A stretch of 64,000 bases of DNA from Pseudomonadota bacterium (GCA_029563075.1 JAKQTN010000033.1:62001-126000); one strand, 5' to 3'. Counted from the first letter of the stretch, positions 45,084 through 55,516 are shown. Notes: generated by a model not told the origin, from the sequence alone. Translations and numbers: made by a program.

Positions 45084-45102
45084 ATTGCTCTACAGGAAAT
45101 AA

Positions 45103-45125
45103 TTAAGAGGGCATCGCCCTCTTAA
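45103..45125 (-). other. Intercistronic 10-bp perfect hairpin
   Basis: TTAAGAGGGC (45103-45112) pairs exactly with GCCCTCTTAA (45116-45125) around ATC. There is no T-run on either side, so it is a processing or attenuation element at least as likely as a terminator between DUF2782 and thrB. Confidence 0.5.
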
Positions 45126-45129
45126 ATTG

Positions 45130-45495
45130 TTAAAATCTAAAAATGATCCATTTCGGAATGCTCAATGGCGGATTCGGGCCTACATTCACCCAGCCGCCCT
45201 CCTGGTCTTCTTTATGCAGATAGTAAGGCACACCGTGTTCCGGCGTTATTTTCATCATATACAGCTCGCCATTGACGCGGTATTCCTCAATCGTCTCGGC
45301 GCCTCTTTTGCGAATAGTCACTTGCGGCTCTGCTGTTCCATCCTCCAGCGCCTCACCGTCTGTAATTTTTGGCGGCGGCTGCACCTCTTCAAGCGGTTCT
45401 GCATTGGCCGGAGAATTGGCCGCCATGACATAGTGCGACAGCAGCATTGCGGGCAACACGCATAACAGCAATGTAGTTAATTTCAGTTTTTGCAT
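45130..45495 (-). CDS. DUF2782 exported protein
   Basis: This 121-residue protein has a signal peptide (cleavage near VMA, residue 25), a Pro/Glu-rich linker, and the conserved DUF2782 core EPQVTIRKRGAETIEEYRVNGELYMMKITPEHGVPYYL. It is probably periplasmic; function unknown. It lies upstream of thrB in a possible leftward transcript with a hairpin between. Confidence 0.8.
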   Translation of the reverse strand: MQKLKLTTLLLCVLPAMLLSHYVMAANSPANAEPLEEVQPPPKITDGEALEDGTAEPQVTIRKRGAETIEEYRVNGELYMMKITPEHGVPYYLHKEDQEGGWVNVGPNPPLSIPKWIIFRF

Positions 45496-45591
45496 CTTGC
45501 TCTCACCAAAGAATAGTTAAATCATTTTAACAAAAAGTGCATTAAAACGCGCGTCTTGTCTGCAAATAAACGTTTATAAATACAATAAGCA

Positions 45592-46320
45592 TTACAAATA
45601 AAGCTGAATCTGTTCTTCTGCCGGAGATAACTTGAATCCGCGCGTTTCATAATGCCTGAATATTGCTTCCACAATCGTTGCAGGATCATCAATGACCTGG
45701 ATCAAATCAAGATCATCGGCAATGATCATACCTTCATTTACTAAAGTAGTTTTAATCCAATCGACCAGACCACGCCAGAAAGGCTCACACACCAGAATAA
45801 TCGGTATTTTTAAGGTTTTACCCGTTTGCACTAAGGTAATCACCTCCATCAGTTCGTCCAGGGTACCAAATCCACCGGGCAGCACCACGTAGGCACTGGC
45901 ATATTTTACAAACATCACTTTACGCATGAAAAAGTGCTTAAAATTCTGGCTGATGTCCTGATAAGCATTTTCAGTTTGCTCATGCGGCAACTCGATATTC
46001 AGGCCGATGCTAGCCGATTTTCCGCCATAGGCGCCTTTATTGGCCGCCTCCATAATGCCAGGGCCGCCGCCTGAAATTACATTAAACCCTGCATCTGACA
46101 ACCGCCGGGCTATTTGCTCGGCCAGCTGGTAATAAGGACTGTCTGGCTGAGTGCGTGCGCTGCCAAAAATGGAAACGGCCGGCGAGATTTCTTTAAGCCG
46201 TTCCGTAGCACCCACAAATTCTGCCATAATCTCGAATGCATGCCACGACTCATGTCCAGTTAAACGACTACCTTGCAGATCGGGATCAGTAATTGTTGGT
46301 GTGTTTTTTGTAATAGCCAT
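45592..46320 (-). CDS. LOG-family (TIGR00730) Rossmann-fold protein
   Basis: The 242-residue protein has the signature PGGFGTLDELMEV together with VSIFGSARTQPDSPYY and NVISGGGPGIMEAANKGA. Related LOG enzymes cleave cytokinin riboside 5'-monophosphates or other nucleotide monophosphates to base and ribose 5-phosphate. The true substrate here is unknown. The start lies 156 bp from the divergent polA start. Confidence 0.88.
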   Translation of the reverse strand: MAITKNTPTITDPDLQGSRLTGHESWHAFEIMAEFVGATERLKEISPAVSIFGSARTQPDSPYYQLAEQIARRLSDAGFNVISGGGPGIMEAANKGAYGGKSASIGLNIELPHEQTENAYQDISQNFKHFFMRKVMFVKYASAYVVLPGGFGTLDELMEVITLVQTGKTLKIPIILVCEPFWRGLVDWIKTTLVNEGMIIADDLDLIQVIDDPATIVEAIFRHYETRGFKLSPAEEQIQLYL

Positions 46321-46476
46321 AATTTAGGCGACCCTTGATTTGATTAAGTTTAAAAATACAAATTTCTAAACGAGACTAGGCGCAAAACAATTTTTAAGCG
46401 CGCCGCATATGTTTTATTATGTAAGCGATTAAAAATTGTTGGCAACAACGTATCGTAACAAAATTTGGATTTTTAC

Positions 46477-49257
46477 ATGAAAACATTGTTATTAGTGGAC
46501 GGCTCATCCTACCTGTATCGCGCCTTTCACGCCATGCCTGATTTGAGAAACCACCAGAACGAACCTACCGGCGCGATTTACGGCGTACTTAACATGCTGC
46601 GGCGTTTGCACAAAGATTATCCAGCGGATTATAGCGCATGTATTTTTGATGCCAAAGGCAAAACCTTTAGAGACGATATCTATCCGGAATACAAGGCTAA
46701 CCGCGCCAGCATGCCGGATGAACTGCGGGCTCAGATTGCCCCCCTCCACGAAGCCATTAAAGCCATGGGCTGGCCGATGATTGTGGAAGAAGGCGTAGAA
46801 GCCGATGACGTCATCGGCGCGCTGGCCAAACAGGCCGAGCGTGAAGGCATGCGCGTCATCATCTCCACCGGTGACAAAGACATTTCGCAATTGGTCAACG
46901 AGCACGTTACCGTCGTCAACACCATGCGCGATGCGTTCAGGAAAACCGATGAAATGCTGGATGCCGCAGGCGTAGAAAATAAATTCGGCATACCGCCCAG
47001 CCTGATGATTGACTATCTGATGCTGATCGGCGACACCTCGGACAACGTGCCGGGGGTGGAAAAAGTCGGCCCGAAAACCGCAGTAAAATGGCTAAAACAG
47101 TACGGCTCGCTCGAAAACATCATTACGCATGCCGATGAAATCAGCGGAGTCGTGGGTGAGAATCTGCGCAAAGCGCTGCCTTGGCTGGAAGTCTCGCGCG
47201 AACTCATTACCATCCGCTGTGATGTCGGCATTCAGGAAAAACTCAGCGACCTTGCCCCGCAGCCGCAAGACAAAGCCAAACTGGCTGAGATCTACGAACG
47301 TCTGGATTTCAAAACCTGGCGGCGCGAATTAGATCACAATCAAACGAATAACAACGCAAAACCCACTGCCCTGCAGACCAATATCCATGCGCCTTCCGGG
47401 GCATCTGTTTCTGACGATATATCCACAGAAAAACAATATGTTGCCAACAATTCACGCAACTACGGAACCATTCTGACCAATGACCAATTAGACCATTGGC
47501 TGGCAAAACTGCAGTCTGCGCCACTGGTGTGCTTCGACACCGAAACTACCTCGCTCGATCCGATGACCGCAAAAATAGTCGGCATATCGTTCAGCGTTGA
47601 ACCCGGCAGCGCTGCGTATTTGCCGCTCAAGCACGATTATTTTGATGCGCCGGAACAGCTTAATTTTGCTGAAACACTGGCTAAAATAAAACCAATTTTA
47701 GAAAGCCCAACCATCAAAAAAGTGGGGCAGAACCTGAAATACGATCAACATGTTTTAGCCAATCACGGCATTGAGTTAAATGGCATCGCGCACGACACCT
47801 TGCTGCAATCCTATGTATTTGAATCGCACAAAACGCACGGCATGGATGACTTGAGCGAGCGGCATTTGGGTATTAAAACCATCAAGTTTGAAGAAGTGGC
47901 CGGCAAGGGTGCAAAACAGGTTAGCTTTAACCAGGTGACGGTAGAGACGGCTGCCGAATACGCCGCAGAAGATGCAGATATAACCTTGCAGCTGCATGAG
48001 GCCATGTATCCGCAAATCGCCTCAGATACCAAGCTGGATTATATTTACAGCCAGATTGAAATGCCTGTTTCCAACATTTTATTTACCATCGAGCGCAACG
48101 GGGTGCTGATTGATTCAGTCATGCTGAATGCGCAGAGCAATGAAATCGGCATGAAACTGGTCAACCTGGAGAACCAGGCCTACGCGCTGGCAGGCCAGCC
48201 GTTTAATTTAAGCTCGCCCAAGCAGTTGCAGGAAATCCTGTTTGATAAACTGGGGATTAAACCCACTAAAAAAACACCTTCCGGCGCACCGAGTACAGAT
48301 GAAGACGTGCTACTGGAACTTGCGCTGGATCACCCGCTGCCAAAAGTTTTGTTAGAGTATCGCGGCCTGGCCAAACTCAAATCCACCTACTCTGACAAAC
48401 TGCCCAAGATGATTAACCCGCACACAGGTCGCGTGCATACCAGCTACAATCAGGCGGTGGCGATTACCGGACGGCTTGCCAGCTCTGACCCGAATTTGCA
48501 GAACATCCCCGTCAGAACTCAGGAAGGGCGCCGCATTCGTGAAGCCTTCATCGCGCCCAAAGGCAGCGTCATTGTCTCTGCCGATTATTCACAAATCGAG
48601 CTGCGTATCATGGCGCATCTCTCCCAAGACGCAGGCATGCTGCAAGCCTTTGCCAACAATGAAGACATCCACCGTGCCACCGCGGCCGAAGTATTTGGCG
48701 TTGAAAAAGAAGCCGTGGATAGCGAACAGCGCCGTTACGCAAAAGTCATCAACTTTGGCCTGATTTACGGCATGAGTGCATTTGGCCTAGCGCAAAACCT
48801 GAATATCGAACGCAGCGCTGCAGCAAGCTATATAGAACGCTACTTTGCGCGCTATCCGGGCGTGAGGGCATACATGGACAACACGCGCGCAATCGCCAAA
48901 CAACAAGGCTATGTGGAAACCTACTTCGGACGCAGACTTTGGGTGCCCACCATTAACAGCCCCAACGCCATGCAGCGGGCAGGCGCAGAACGCGCTGCTA
49001 TCAACGCGCCTATGCAAGGCACCGCGGCAGACCTGATCAAACTCGCCATGATAGCCGTAGATAAATGGCTAAAGGATGAGAAACTGCACAGCAAACTTAT
49101 CATGCAGGTACACGATGAACTCGTGCTGGAAGTACCTGATAAAGAATTGGAATTAGTAAAAAACAAATTGCCAGAATTGATGCAAAATGTCGCTAAACTT
49201 GATGTACCTTTGCTGGCGGAAGTTGGTATAGGCAGTAATTGGGAAAGCGCGCACTAA
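46477..49257 (+). CDS. polA: DNA polymerase I
   Basis: Start ATG 46477 gives 926 residues (MKTLLLVDGSSYLYRAFHAM). All three domains are present: 5'-3' exonuclease (residues about 1-290) with ISTGDKDISQLV and GDTSDNVPGVEKVG, 3'-5' exonuclease with intact LVCFDTETTSLDP, and the polymerase domain with SADYSQIELRIMAHLS, RRYAKVINFGLIYGMS and QVHDELVLEVP. It fills gaps and removes RNA primers. The frame extends upstream to TTG at 46465 but the ATG fits the family start. Confidence 0.97.
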   Translation: MKTLLLVDGSSYLYRAFHAMPDLRNHQNEPTGAIYGVLNMLRRLHKDYPADYSACIFDAKGKTFRDDIYPEYKANRASMPDELRAQIAPLHEAIKAMGWPMIVEEGVEADDVIGALAKQAEREGMRVIISTGDKDISQLVNEHVTVVNTMRDAFRKTDEMLDAAGVENKFGIPPSLMIDYLMLIGDTSDNVPGVEKVGPKTAVKWLKQYGSLENIITHADEISGVVGENLRKALPWLEVSRELITIRCDVGIQEKLSDLAPQPQDKAKLAEIYERLDFKTWRRELDHNQTNNNAKPTALQTNIHAPSGASVSDDISTEKQYVANNSRNYGTILTNDQLDHWLAKLQSAPLVCFDTETTSLDPMTAKIVGISFSVEPGSAAYLPLKHDYFDAPEQLNFAETLAKIKPILESPTIKKVGQNLKYDQHVLANHGIELNGIAHDTLLQSYVFESHKTHGMDDLSERHLGIKTIKFEEVAGKGAKQVSFNQVTVETAAEYAAEDADITLQLHEAMYPQIASDTKLDYIYSQIEMPVSNILFTIERNGVLIDSVMLNAQSNEIGMKLVNLENQAYALAGQPFNLSSPKQLQEILFDKLGIKPTKKTPSGAPSTDEDVLLELALDHPLPKVLLEYRGLAKLKSTYSDKLPKMINPHTGRVHTSYNQAVAITGRLASSDPNLQNIPVRTQEGRRIREAFIAPKGSVIVSADYSQIELRIMAHLSQDAGMLQAFANNEDIHRATAAEVFGVEKEAVDSEQRRYAKVINFGLIYGMSAFGLAQNLNIERSAAASYIERYFARYPGVRAYMDNTRAIAKQQGYVETYFGRRLWVPTINSPNAMQRAGAERAAINAPMQGTAADLIKLAMIAVDKWLKDEKLHSKLIMQVHDELVLEVPDKELELVKNKLPELMQNVAKLDVPLLAEVGIGSNWESAH

Positions 49258-49269
49258 TGACGCATTAAC

Positions 49270-49953
49270 CTACACGGGCTCGTCGCGTTGCAATGCGCGA
49301 TAGCCTTGAATCATGCGTACTAGATGCCAGACCCCTGCTATAATGACTACCAAACCACCTACCGCAAGGCATTTCATAAAAAAGGGGTCAAATATCCATC
49401 CAAATAATTGTCCATATACCTCATAGCCGGTGCCAAGACCATCTTTGAAGCTGTTTTTAATTGAGGTAAAAAACCCAGCTAGCACAATAAAAAAACCAAC
49501 CCCTGCCAATATGGTGGCATCCCAAAATGCTTTCACTTGCCATGCAAAATGACTGTGCACCCAATTTTGCTTACCTGGAAAATTATGATGCTTAAACGCC
49601 ATAGCCATTGCAATTAAAAAAGCAATGCCCCCGGTTATACCCCCAAAAAAAATTAGGATGTAAATCTGCTTAGCTATCGATTTGTCTAATTTTATTTCAG
49701 CCTGCTCTTTCGGATCGGGCTTCTCGTTTTCTTTCATAAACTTAACGCGCTCTATTCTGTTTTGCAGACCTAGCTGCGCCTGCTCTTCTCGTGCGGCCGC
49801 CTCGGCCTTTAGGTAGGCAACACCACAGCTTGGGCATCCCCACTCAGGCGCATTATCAGCAGGTTGGCGCTTGTAATGGCACTTGATGCATGTCTTACCA
49901 TCAAACTCAAGCTCCAATGCATTTGAAATTTCAGCAGTTTGATTATCGTGCAT
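49270..49953 (-). CDS. Zinc-ribbon membrane protein of unknown function
   Basis: The 227-residue protein starts with a zinc-ribbon-like segment (C22, C25, C40, C43 in KTCIKCHY...EWGCPSCGVAY), then a Glu/Lys-rich coil, then three hydrophobic helices (about 100-125, 142-170 and 190-215). Similar ribbons occur in small membrane proteins whose function is unknown. Convergent with polA, only 12 bp apart. Divergent from the CinA-like remnant. Confidence 0.75.
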   Translation of the reverse strand: MHDNQTAEISNALELEFDGKTCIKCHYKRQPADNAPEWGCPSCGVAYLKAEAAAREEQAQLGLQNRIERVKFMKENEKPDPKEQAEIKLDKSIAKQIYILIFFGGITGGIAFLIAMAMAFKHHNFPGKQNWVHSHFAWQVKAFWDATILAGVGFFIVLAGFFTSIKNSFKDGLGTGYEVYGQLFGWIFDPFFMKCLAVGGLVVIIAGVWHLVRMIQGYRALQRDEPV

Positions 49954-50023
49954 ACCAAAACTTTATTAAAGAATGCAACTATAATAACCGTCAATTTAAT
50001 GATTCTCAAAGAACTATAAACAT

Positions 50024-50119
50024 ATGCGCCAACTATTCGGCATCCATATCATCGGCGATGAAATTCTCTTTGGCAAACGACAAGACGCGCATTTAAGCAA
50101 AGCAATTGAGTGCGAATGA
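50024..50119 (+). pseudogene. Truncated CinA-N/MoaB-like (molybdopterin-binding fold) remnant, 31 codons
   Basis: ATG 50024 to TGA 50119 encodes 31 residues beginning MRQLFGIHIIGDEILFGKRQ and ending LSKAIECE. This matches the first 30 residues of CinA-type/competence-damage family proteins (family pattern FG.IIIGDEILSGKRxDKHxxKxIE), which normally run about 250 residues. Here the frame ends abruptly and the next gene (ykgJ) starts inside its last codons (ATG 50116, overlap 4 bp). Most of the gene appears to be deleted. Confidence 0.7.
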
Positions 50120-50388
50120 ACTGCCGCTCCAACTGCGGCGCTTGCTGTATCGCGCCTTCCATCAACAGCCCCATCCCCGGCATGCCGAATGGCAAACCTG
50201 CCGGTGTGCGCTGTGTGCAACTGGATGAAGAAAACCGCTGCATGATTTTCGGCAAACCCGAGCGCCCTGCTTTCTGCGCCAGCTTGCAGCCAAGCGAGGA
50301 AATGTGCGGAGAAACGCGTGAATATGCAATGATCTGGCTGGGCAAATTAGAGTTGCTTACCACACCCCAATTTAAAGCTAAAAATTAA
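50116..50388 (+). CDS. YkgJ-family cysteine cluster protein
   Basis: ATG 50116 gives 90 residues ([20 protein letters not shown]). The CxxxCxxCC head, the [14 protein letters not shown] segment and [12 protein letters not shown] are the YkgJ zinc- or iron-binding cysteine pattern. Function is unknown. The start overlaps the truncated CinA-like frame by ATGA, which may couple its translation to that 31-codon leader. Confidence 0.85.
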   Translation: MNCRSNCGACCIAPSINSPIPGMPNGKPAGVRCVQLDEENRCMIFGKPERPAFCASLQPSEEMCGETREYAMIWLGKLELLTTPQFKAKN

Positions 50389-50466
50389 ACAAAAAATTAA
50401 CGGTTAGTAGTGTCAAGTCTTAGCGATTGCGTATAAAATAGGCAGCTTTCTGCAAAACAATAATTA

Positions 50467-51492
50467 ATGCAAATCGGCCATCACATTTTAAAGAATAATC
50501 TTGTCGTCGCACCCATGGCGGGTGTGACGGATAGGCCTTTCCGCATACTTTGCAAGAAGATGGGCGCTGGCCTTGCAGTTTCTGAAATGGTGACTTCCAA
50601 TTCGCTCCTCTACGGCAGCGAGAAAACGCGCCGCCGAGCAAACCACGAAGGTGAAGTGGCGCCAATTTCAGTCCAAATTGCGGGTGCCGACCCGAAAATG
50701 ATGGCGGAAGCCGCCAAATATAACGTGGATAACGGCGCGCAGATCATCGACATCAACATGGGCTGCCCAGCCAAAAAAATTTGCAATGTCATGGCAGGCT
50801 CGGCGCTGCTTAAAGATGAACCGCTGGTAGCGCAGATTCTTAAAGCTGTCGTGGGCGCAGTCGATGTGCCTGTGACGCTAAAAATACGCACCGGCTGGGA
50901 CAAACAAAACCGTAACGCAATACAAATTGCCAAAATGGCCGAAGATATCGGTGTGCAGGCACTGGCCATGCACGGCCGCACCCGCGCTTGCGCCTACTTG
51001 GGCGAGGCCGAGTACGACACCATTGCCGCAGTTAAGCAAGCGATTCAAATTCCGCTGATTGCGAATGGCGACATCACCACGCCAGAAAAAGCGAAATTCG
51101 TGCTGGATTACACCGGTGCTGATGCGGTGATGATTGGCCGCGCCGCGCAAGGCCGGCCATGGATTTTCCGTGAGATTGAACATTACCTCAACACAGGCAC
51201 GCACTTATTGCCGCCGACTGTAGATGAAATCCGCACTGTGATGCTGGAGCATCTGCATGACCTGTATGCCTTTTATGGCGATTTAACAGGCATGCGCATG
51301 GCGCGCAAGCATATCTCGTGGTACACAAAAGGGTTAGCCGGCTCAGCGCAATTCCGCCACAACATGAACACGCTACAAACCATTGATCTACAATTGGGTG
51401 CGATTAATGACTTTTTTGCAGAACTCAGAACCAAAAACGACCGCCTGGTTTACTCAGACGAAAACCTTTCACCAGAGGCATTGGCAGCATAA
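50467..51492 (+). CDS. dusB: tRNA-dihydrouridine synthase B
   Basis: The 341-residue flavoprotein begins MQIGHHILKNNLVVAPMAGV and has MGCPAKKICNVMAGSALL with the catalytic cysteine region, VTLKIRTGWDKQNRN, MHGRTRACAYLGEA, and the FMN phosphate site GADAVMIGRAAQGRPW. It reduces uridine in tRNA. It precedes fis by 2 bp, the conserved dusB-fis arrangement. Confidence 0.96.
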   Translation: MQIGHHILKNNLVVAPMAGVTDRPFRILCKKMGAGLAVSEMVTSNSLLYGSEKTRRRANHEGEVAPISVQIAGADPKMMAEAAKYNVDNGAQIIDINMGCPAKKICNVMAGSALLKDEPLVAQILKAVVGAVDVPVTLKIRTGWDKQNRNAIQIAKMAEDIGVQALAMHGRTRACAYLGEAEYDTIAAVKQAIQIPLIANGDITTPEKAKFVLDYTGADAVMIGRAAQGRPWIFREIEHYLNTGTHLLPPTVDEIRTVMLEHLHDLYAFYGDLTGMRMARKHISWYTKGLAGSAQFRHNMNTLQTIDLQLGAINDFFAELRTKNDRLVYSDENLSPEALAA

Positions 51493-51494
51493 CC

Positions 51495-51725
51495 ATGGCA
51501 AACAAACTGGCAGACTGCGTAAACAAATCTCTGGATGAATACTTCGCACATCTTGATGGCGAGCCGCCACATGCCATTTACGACATGGTGTTATGTTGCG
51601 TAGAAAAGCCCATGATCGAGTATGTTCTCAATAAAGTAGGCGGCAATCAAAGCAAGGCGGCTGAAATGTTAGGCCTAAACAGAAACACTTTGCGCAAAAA
51701 AATGGCGCAGTACAACCTTCAATAA
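51495..51725 (+). CDS. fis: Fis-family nucleoid-associated protein
   Basis: This 76-residue protein has the Fis C-terminal helix-turn-helix GGNQSKAAEMLGLNRNTLRKKMAQYNL. The N-terminal half is slightly shorter than in enteric Fis but has the same helical layout. It bends DNA and acts as a regulator of rRNA and other promoters in other bacteria. It follows dusB by 2 bp and precedes purH by 26 bp. Confidence 0.93.
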   Translation: MANKLADCVNKSLDEYFAHLDGEPPHAIYDMVLCCVEKPMIEYVLNKVGGNQSKAAEMLGLNRNTLRKKMAQYNLQ

Positions 51726-51751
51726 ATTTTCATATTTCTTAAGAGTATTAC

Positions 51752-53335
51752 ATGGCTGTGATTAAAAGAGCACTCATTAGCGTCTCTGACAAATCAGGGA
51801 TACTGGAATTGGCGACCGCGCTAACCAAACTGAACGTCGAGATCCTTTCTACTGGCGGAACCGCCAAACTGTTTCGCGACAACAATATCCCGGCAACTGA
51901 AGTCAGCGACTACACCGGCTTTCCTGAGATGCTGGATGGCCGCGTGAAAACGCTGCACCCCAAAGTGCATGGCGGCATTTTAGGCCGCCGCGATTTGCCT
52001 GAACACGTGCGCGCCATGCAGGCACAAGGCATTCCCAATATCGACATGGTGGTGGTGAATCTGTACCCATTCGAAGCTACCGTGGCCAACCCCGACTGCA
52101 CACTGGAAGAAGCGATTGAGAACATTGATATCGGCGGCCCGGCCATGGTGCGCTCTGCTGCCAAAAACTGGAAAGACGTTGCCGTGCTGACAGATGCCAG
52201 CCAGTATCAAGCCGTTGTGGACGAACTTAACAGCACCGGCGCACTTTCAGAAAAAACTACGTTTACACTCTCTGTTGCCGCATTTAACCGCATCAGTAAT
52301 TACGATGGCGCGATTAGCGATTACCTTTCCAGTTTTAACCAGGATGGCACACGCAATCCTTACCCAGCACAGATGAATAGTCGCTTTGTGAAGCTGCAGG
52401 ATTTACGCTACGGTGAAAACCCGCACCAAACAGCAGCATTTTACCGTGACTTATGTCCAGCACCAGGCTCACTCGTTACGGCACAGCAGTTACAGGGCAA
52501 AGAGCTCAGCTATAACAACATTGCCGATGCCGATGCGGCTTGGGAAGCGGTAAAGTCGTTCAAAACGACTGCTTGTGTGATTGTGAAACACGCTAACCCA
52601 TGCGGCGTGGCTTTGGGCAAGGATGCGCTTGAGGCTTATAGCAAGGCATTCCAGACTGACCCTACCAGCGCGTTTGGCGGCATTATCGCCTTCAACACCA
52701 CACTGGATAAAACTGCTGCTGAGGCCGTATCCAAACAGTTTGTAGAGGTGTTGATTGCACCTGAATATACCAAAGAGGCTTTGGCGGTGTTTGCAGCAAA
52801 GGCCAATGTACGTGTGCTTAAAATCGCGCTGCCAAAAGGCGGCAATACGCCGTGGGAGCAAGGCCGCAACTCGCATGACAGCAAGCGCGTGGGTTCAGGC
52901 CTGTTGATTCAAACCGCTGATAACCATGAAATTAGCACATCTGACTTAAAAATCGTCACAAAAAAACAGCCAACGCCTCAGCAAATGGCCGATTTGTTAT
53001 TTGCATGGAATGTTGCGAAATATGTGAAATCCAACGCAATTGTGTTCTGCGGCAACGGTATGACACTGGGTGTGGGCGCAGGGCAAATGAGCCGCGTGGA
53101 CAGTACCAAGATTGCCGCGATTAAAGCGCAAAATGCTGGCTTGTCACTTAAAAATTCAGTGGTCGCATCCGACGCATTCTTTCCGTTCCGTGATGGCATA
53201 GACGTGCTGGCAGAGGCAGGTGCAAGCTGTGTGATTCACCCGGGCGGTAGTATGCGTGATGAAGAAGTCATTGCCGCGGCAGATGAGCTTGGCTTGGCAA
53301 TGGTAATGACAGGCATTCGCCACTTTAGGCACTAA
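51752..53335 (+). CDS. purH: Bifunctional AICAR formyltransferase/IMP cyclohydrolase
   Basis: The 527-residue protein has the N-terminal IMP cyclohydrolase domain ([45 protein letters not shown]) and the C-terminal transformylase domain ([39 protein letters not shown]). It performs the last two steps of purine synthesis. purD follows 3 bp later. Confidence 0.97.
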   Translation: MAVIKRALISVSDKSGILELATALTKLNVEILSTGGTAKLFRDNNIPATEVSDYTGFPEMLDGRVKTLHPKVHGGILGRRDLPEHVRAMQAQGIPNIDMVVVNLYPFEATVANPDCTLEEAIENIDIGGPAMVRSAAKNWKDVAVLTDASQYQAVVDELNSTGALSEKTTFTLSVAAFNRISNYDGAISDYLSSFNQDGTRNPYPAQMNSRFVKLQDLRYGENPHQTAAFYRDLCPAPGSLVTAQQLQGKELSYNNIADADAAWEAVKSFKTTACVIVKHANPCGVALGKDALEAYSKAFQTDPTSAFGGIIAFNTTLDKTAAEAVSKQFVEVLIAPEYTKEALAVFAAKANVRVLKIALPKGGNTPWEQGRNSHDSKRVGSGLLIQTADNHEISTSDLKIVTKKQPTPQQMADLLFAWNVAKYVKSNAIVFCGNGMTLGVGAGQMSRVDSTKIAAIKAQNAGLSLKNSVVASDAFFPFRDGIDVLAEAGASCVIHPGGSMRDEEVIAAADELGLAMVMTGIRHFRH

Positions 53336-53338
53336 CAT

Positions 53339-54607
53339 ATGAAAATATTAGTTATCGGCAACGGTGGACGCGAACATGCGCTTGCCTGGAAAATTGCACA
53401 AAACAAAGAAGTTAGCCGCGTTTATGTCGCGCCGGGCAACGCAGGCACAGCGCTTAATCCAGACATGATGAACGTGCCTATTTCTAGCGTCCAGGATTTA
53501 CTTGAGTTTGCACAAAAAGAACAGATTCACCACACAATCGTTGGACCGGAAGCACCGCTCAGCCAAGGCGTTGTCGATGCGTTTCGTGCTGCTGGCCTGA
53601 AAATTTTCGGGCCAACCAAGACCGCTGCACAGTTAGAAAGCTCAAAAGACTTTGCCAAAGCCTTTATGGTAAGGCACAACATCCCTACCGCTGCCTATGC
53701 CACGTTTACCGATGCAAAACTCGCACATGACTATGTGGACCAGCAAGGCGCACCCATCGTCATCAAAGCCGATGGCCTGGCTGCCGGCAAAGGTGTCGTG
53801 GTGGCGATGTCTAACGACGAAGCGCATACGGCAATCGATGCCATGCTGTCGGATAACAAACTGGGCAGTGCAGGTGCCCGCGTGGTGATCGAAGAATTTT
53901 TAGCCGGAGAAGAAGCCAGCTTTATTGTGATGGTGGACGGCAAAAACATTTTGCCGCTCGCCACCAGTCAAGACCACAAACGCTTATTGGACAGCGACCA
54001 AGGCCCGAATACGGGCGGCATGGGCGCATATTCACCTGCGCCAGTTGTTACGCCCGAGATTCATGGCAAAGTCATGCGCGAAATCATCCGTCCCACTGTC
54101 GAGGGCATGGCAAAAGACGGCATCCCCTACACAGGCTTTCTCTATGCCGGCCTGATGATTTCACCAAACGGTAACGTGAAAACCCTGGAATTCAATTGCC
54201 GCATGGGCGATCCGGAAACGCAGCCGATTATGCTACGGCTGAAATCTGACTTTGTAGCACTCGCGGAGCACGCGATTAACGGCACGCTCGATAAAATTGA
54301 AGCGGAATGGGACAGGCGCACCGCGCTTGGTGTAGTGATGGCCTCAGCCAATTACCCCGATGCACCGCGGCTGGGTGACGAAATTACCGGGCTGCCGAAA
54401 GAGTTAACCGATGCGCAGGTTTTTCATGCGGGCACTCAGCTTAAAGATGGCAAAGTCGTGACCAGTGGCGGGCGTGTGCTGTGCGTCACCGCGCTCGGTG
54501 AAACAGTAAAATTCGCCCAGCAGCAAGCTTACCGCATCATTGAGGAAATTAAATTTGATGGTGCGCAATACCGGACAGATATTGGCTATCGTGCGATTAA
54601 AGGTTAA
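53339..54607 (+). CDS. purD: Phosphoribosylamine-glycine ligase
   Basis: The 422-residue ATP-grasp enzyme begins MKILVIGNGGREHALAWKIA and has the GARS motifs VIKADGLAAGKGVVVA, EEFLAGEEASFIVMVDG, HKRLLDSDQGPNTGGMGAYSP and EFNCRMGDPETQPIM. It ligates glycine to phosphoribosylamine. It lies directly between purH and hemF with no gap to hemF. Confidence 0.97.
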   Translation: MKILVIGNGGREHALAWKIAQNKEVSRVYVAPGNAGTALNPDMMNVPISSVQDLLEFAQKEQIHHTIVGPEAPLSQGVVDAFRAAGLKIFGPTKTAAQLESSKDFAKAFMVRHNIPTAAYATFTDAKLAHDYVDQQGAPIVIKADGLAAGKGVVVAMSNDEAHTAIDAMLSDNKLGSAGARVVIEEFLAGEEASFIVMVDGKNILPLATSQDHKRLLDSDQGPNTGGMGAYSPAPVVTPEIHGKVMREIIRPTVEGMAKDGIPYTGFLYAGLMISPNGNVKTLEFNCRMGDPETQPIMLRLKSDFVALAEHAINGTLDKIEAEWDRRTALGVVMASANYPDAPRLGDEITGLPKELTDAQVFHAGTQLKDGKVVTSGGRVLCVTALGETVKFAQQQAYRIIEEIKFDGAQYRTDIGYRAIKG

Positions 54608-55516
54608 ATGATTTTGAACACGCAAGCAGTTTTAGATTACCTGCAAAACTTACAGGCAAAAATTGTAGAAGCCATAGAACTGGTCGATGGCAAGAATTTC
54701 CTGCAGGATAGCTGGCAGCGCCCGGAAGGCGGCGGCGGAACATCCTGCCTGCTTGAAGAAGGCAACGTATTTGAACGTGCTGGCGTGGGTTTTTCGCACG
54801 TCATGGGTAACAAGCTCCCGCCTTCCGCCAGTGAGGCGCACCCGGAGGCTGCTGGACGCCCATGGGAAGCCATGGGCGTGTCACTGGTATTTCACCCGCG
54901 CAATCCCTATATTCCCACCGTACACATGAATGTGCGTTTTTTTGTGGCGAAAGCGCAAAACAAGACAGATGCAGATATCTGGTGGTTTGGCGGCGGCATG
55001 GATCTCACGCCCTACTATGGCTTTGAAGAGGATGCTGTGCATTTTCACCGCACCAATAAAACTGCATTAGATGCTTTTAATCCAGCTTATTACCCAAAAT
55101 TCAAAAAAGAATGCGATGAATATTTCTACCTTAAACACCGCAAAGAACCGCGTGGCATAGGCGGTATCTTTTTCGATGACTTTAATGAATTAGGCTTTGA
55201 AAGAAGCTTTGAGATGATACGCGCAGTTAGCGATAGTTTTCTGAACGCTTACCTGCCTATTGTGCAACGCCGTAAAGACACGCCTTATGGTGAGCGCGAA
55301 CGCGACTTTCAAGCTTATCGGCGAGGCCGCTACGTGGAGTTTAATCTGGTCTATGACCGAGGTACTTTATTCGGTCTGCAATCTAATGGCCGTACCGAGT
55401 CCATACTGCTCTCCATGCCGCCGATCGTGAAATGGCGTTATGACTGGAAGCCTGAAAACGGCAGCGCAGAAGCCAAACTTTACACCGACTTTTTAATTGA
55501 TAAAAACTGGTTGTAA
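54608..55516 (+). CDS. hemF: Oxygen-dependent coproporphyrinogen III oxidase
   Basis: The 302-residue HemF has the conserved motifs [66 protein letters not shown] and [21 protein letters not shown]. It decarboxylates coproporphyrinogen III in haem synthesis, needing oxygen. The ATG at 54608 follows the purD stop without a gap, so translation is coupled. Confidence 0.96.
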   Translation: MILNTQAVLDYLQNLQAKIVEAIELVDGKNFLQDSWQRPEGGGGTSCLLEEGNVFERAGVGFSHVMGNKLPPSASEAHPEAAGRPWEAMGVSLVFHPRNPYIPTVHMNVRFFVAKAQNKTDADIWWFGGGMDLTPYYGFEEDAVHFHRTNKTALDAFNPAYYPKFKKECDEYFYLKHRKEPRGIGGIFFDDFNELGFERSFEMIRAVSDSFLNAYLPIVQRRKDTPYGERERDFQAYRRGRYVEFNLVYDRGTLFGLQSNGRTESILLSMPPIVKWRYDWKPENGSAEAKLYTDFLIDKNWL

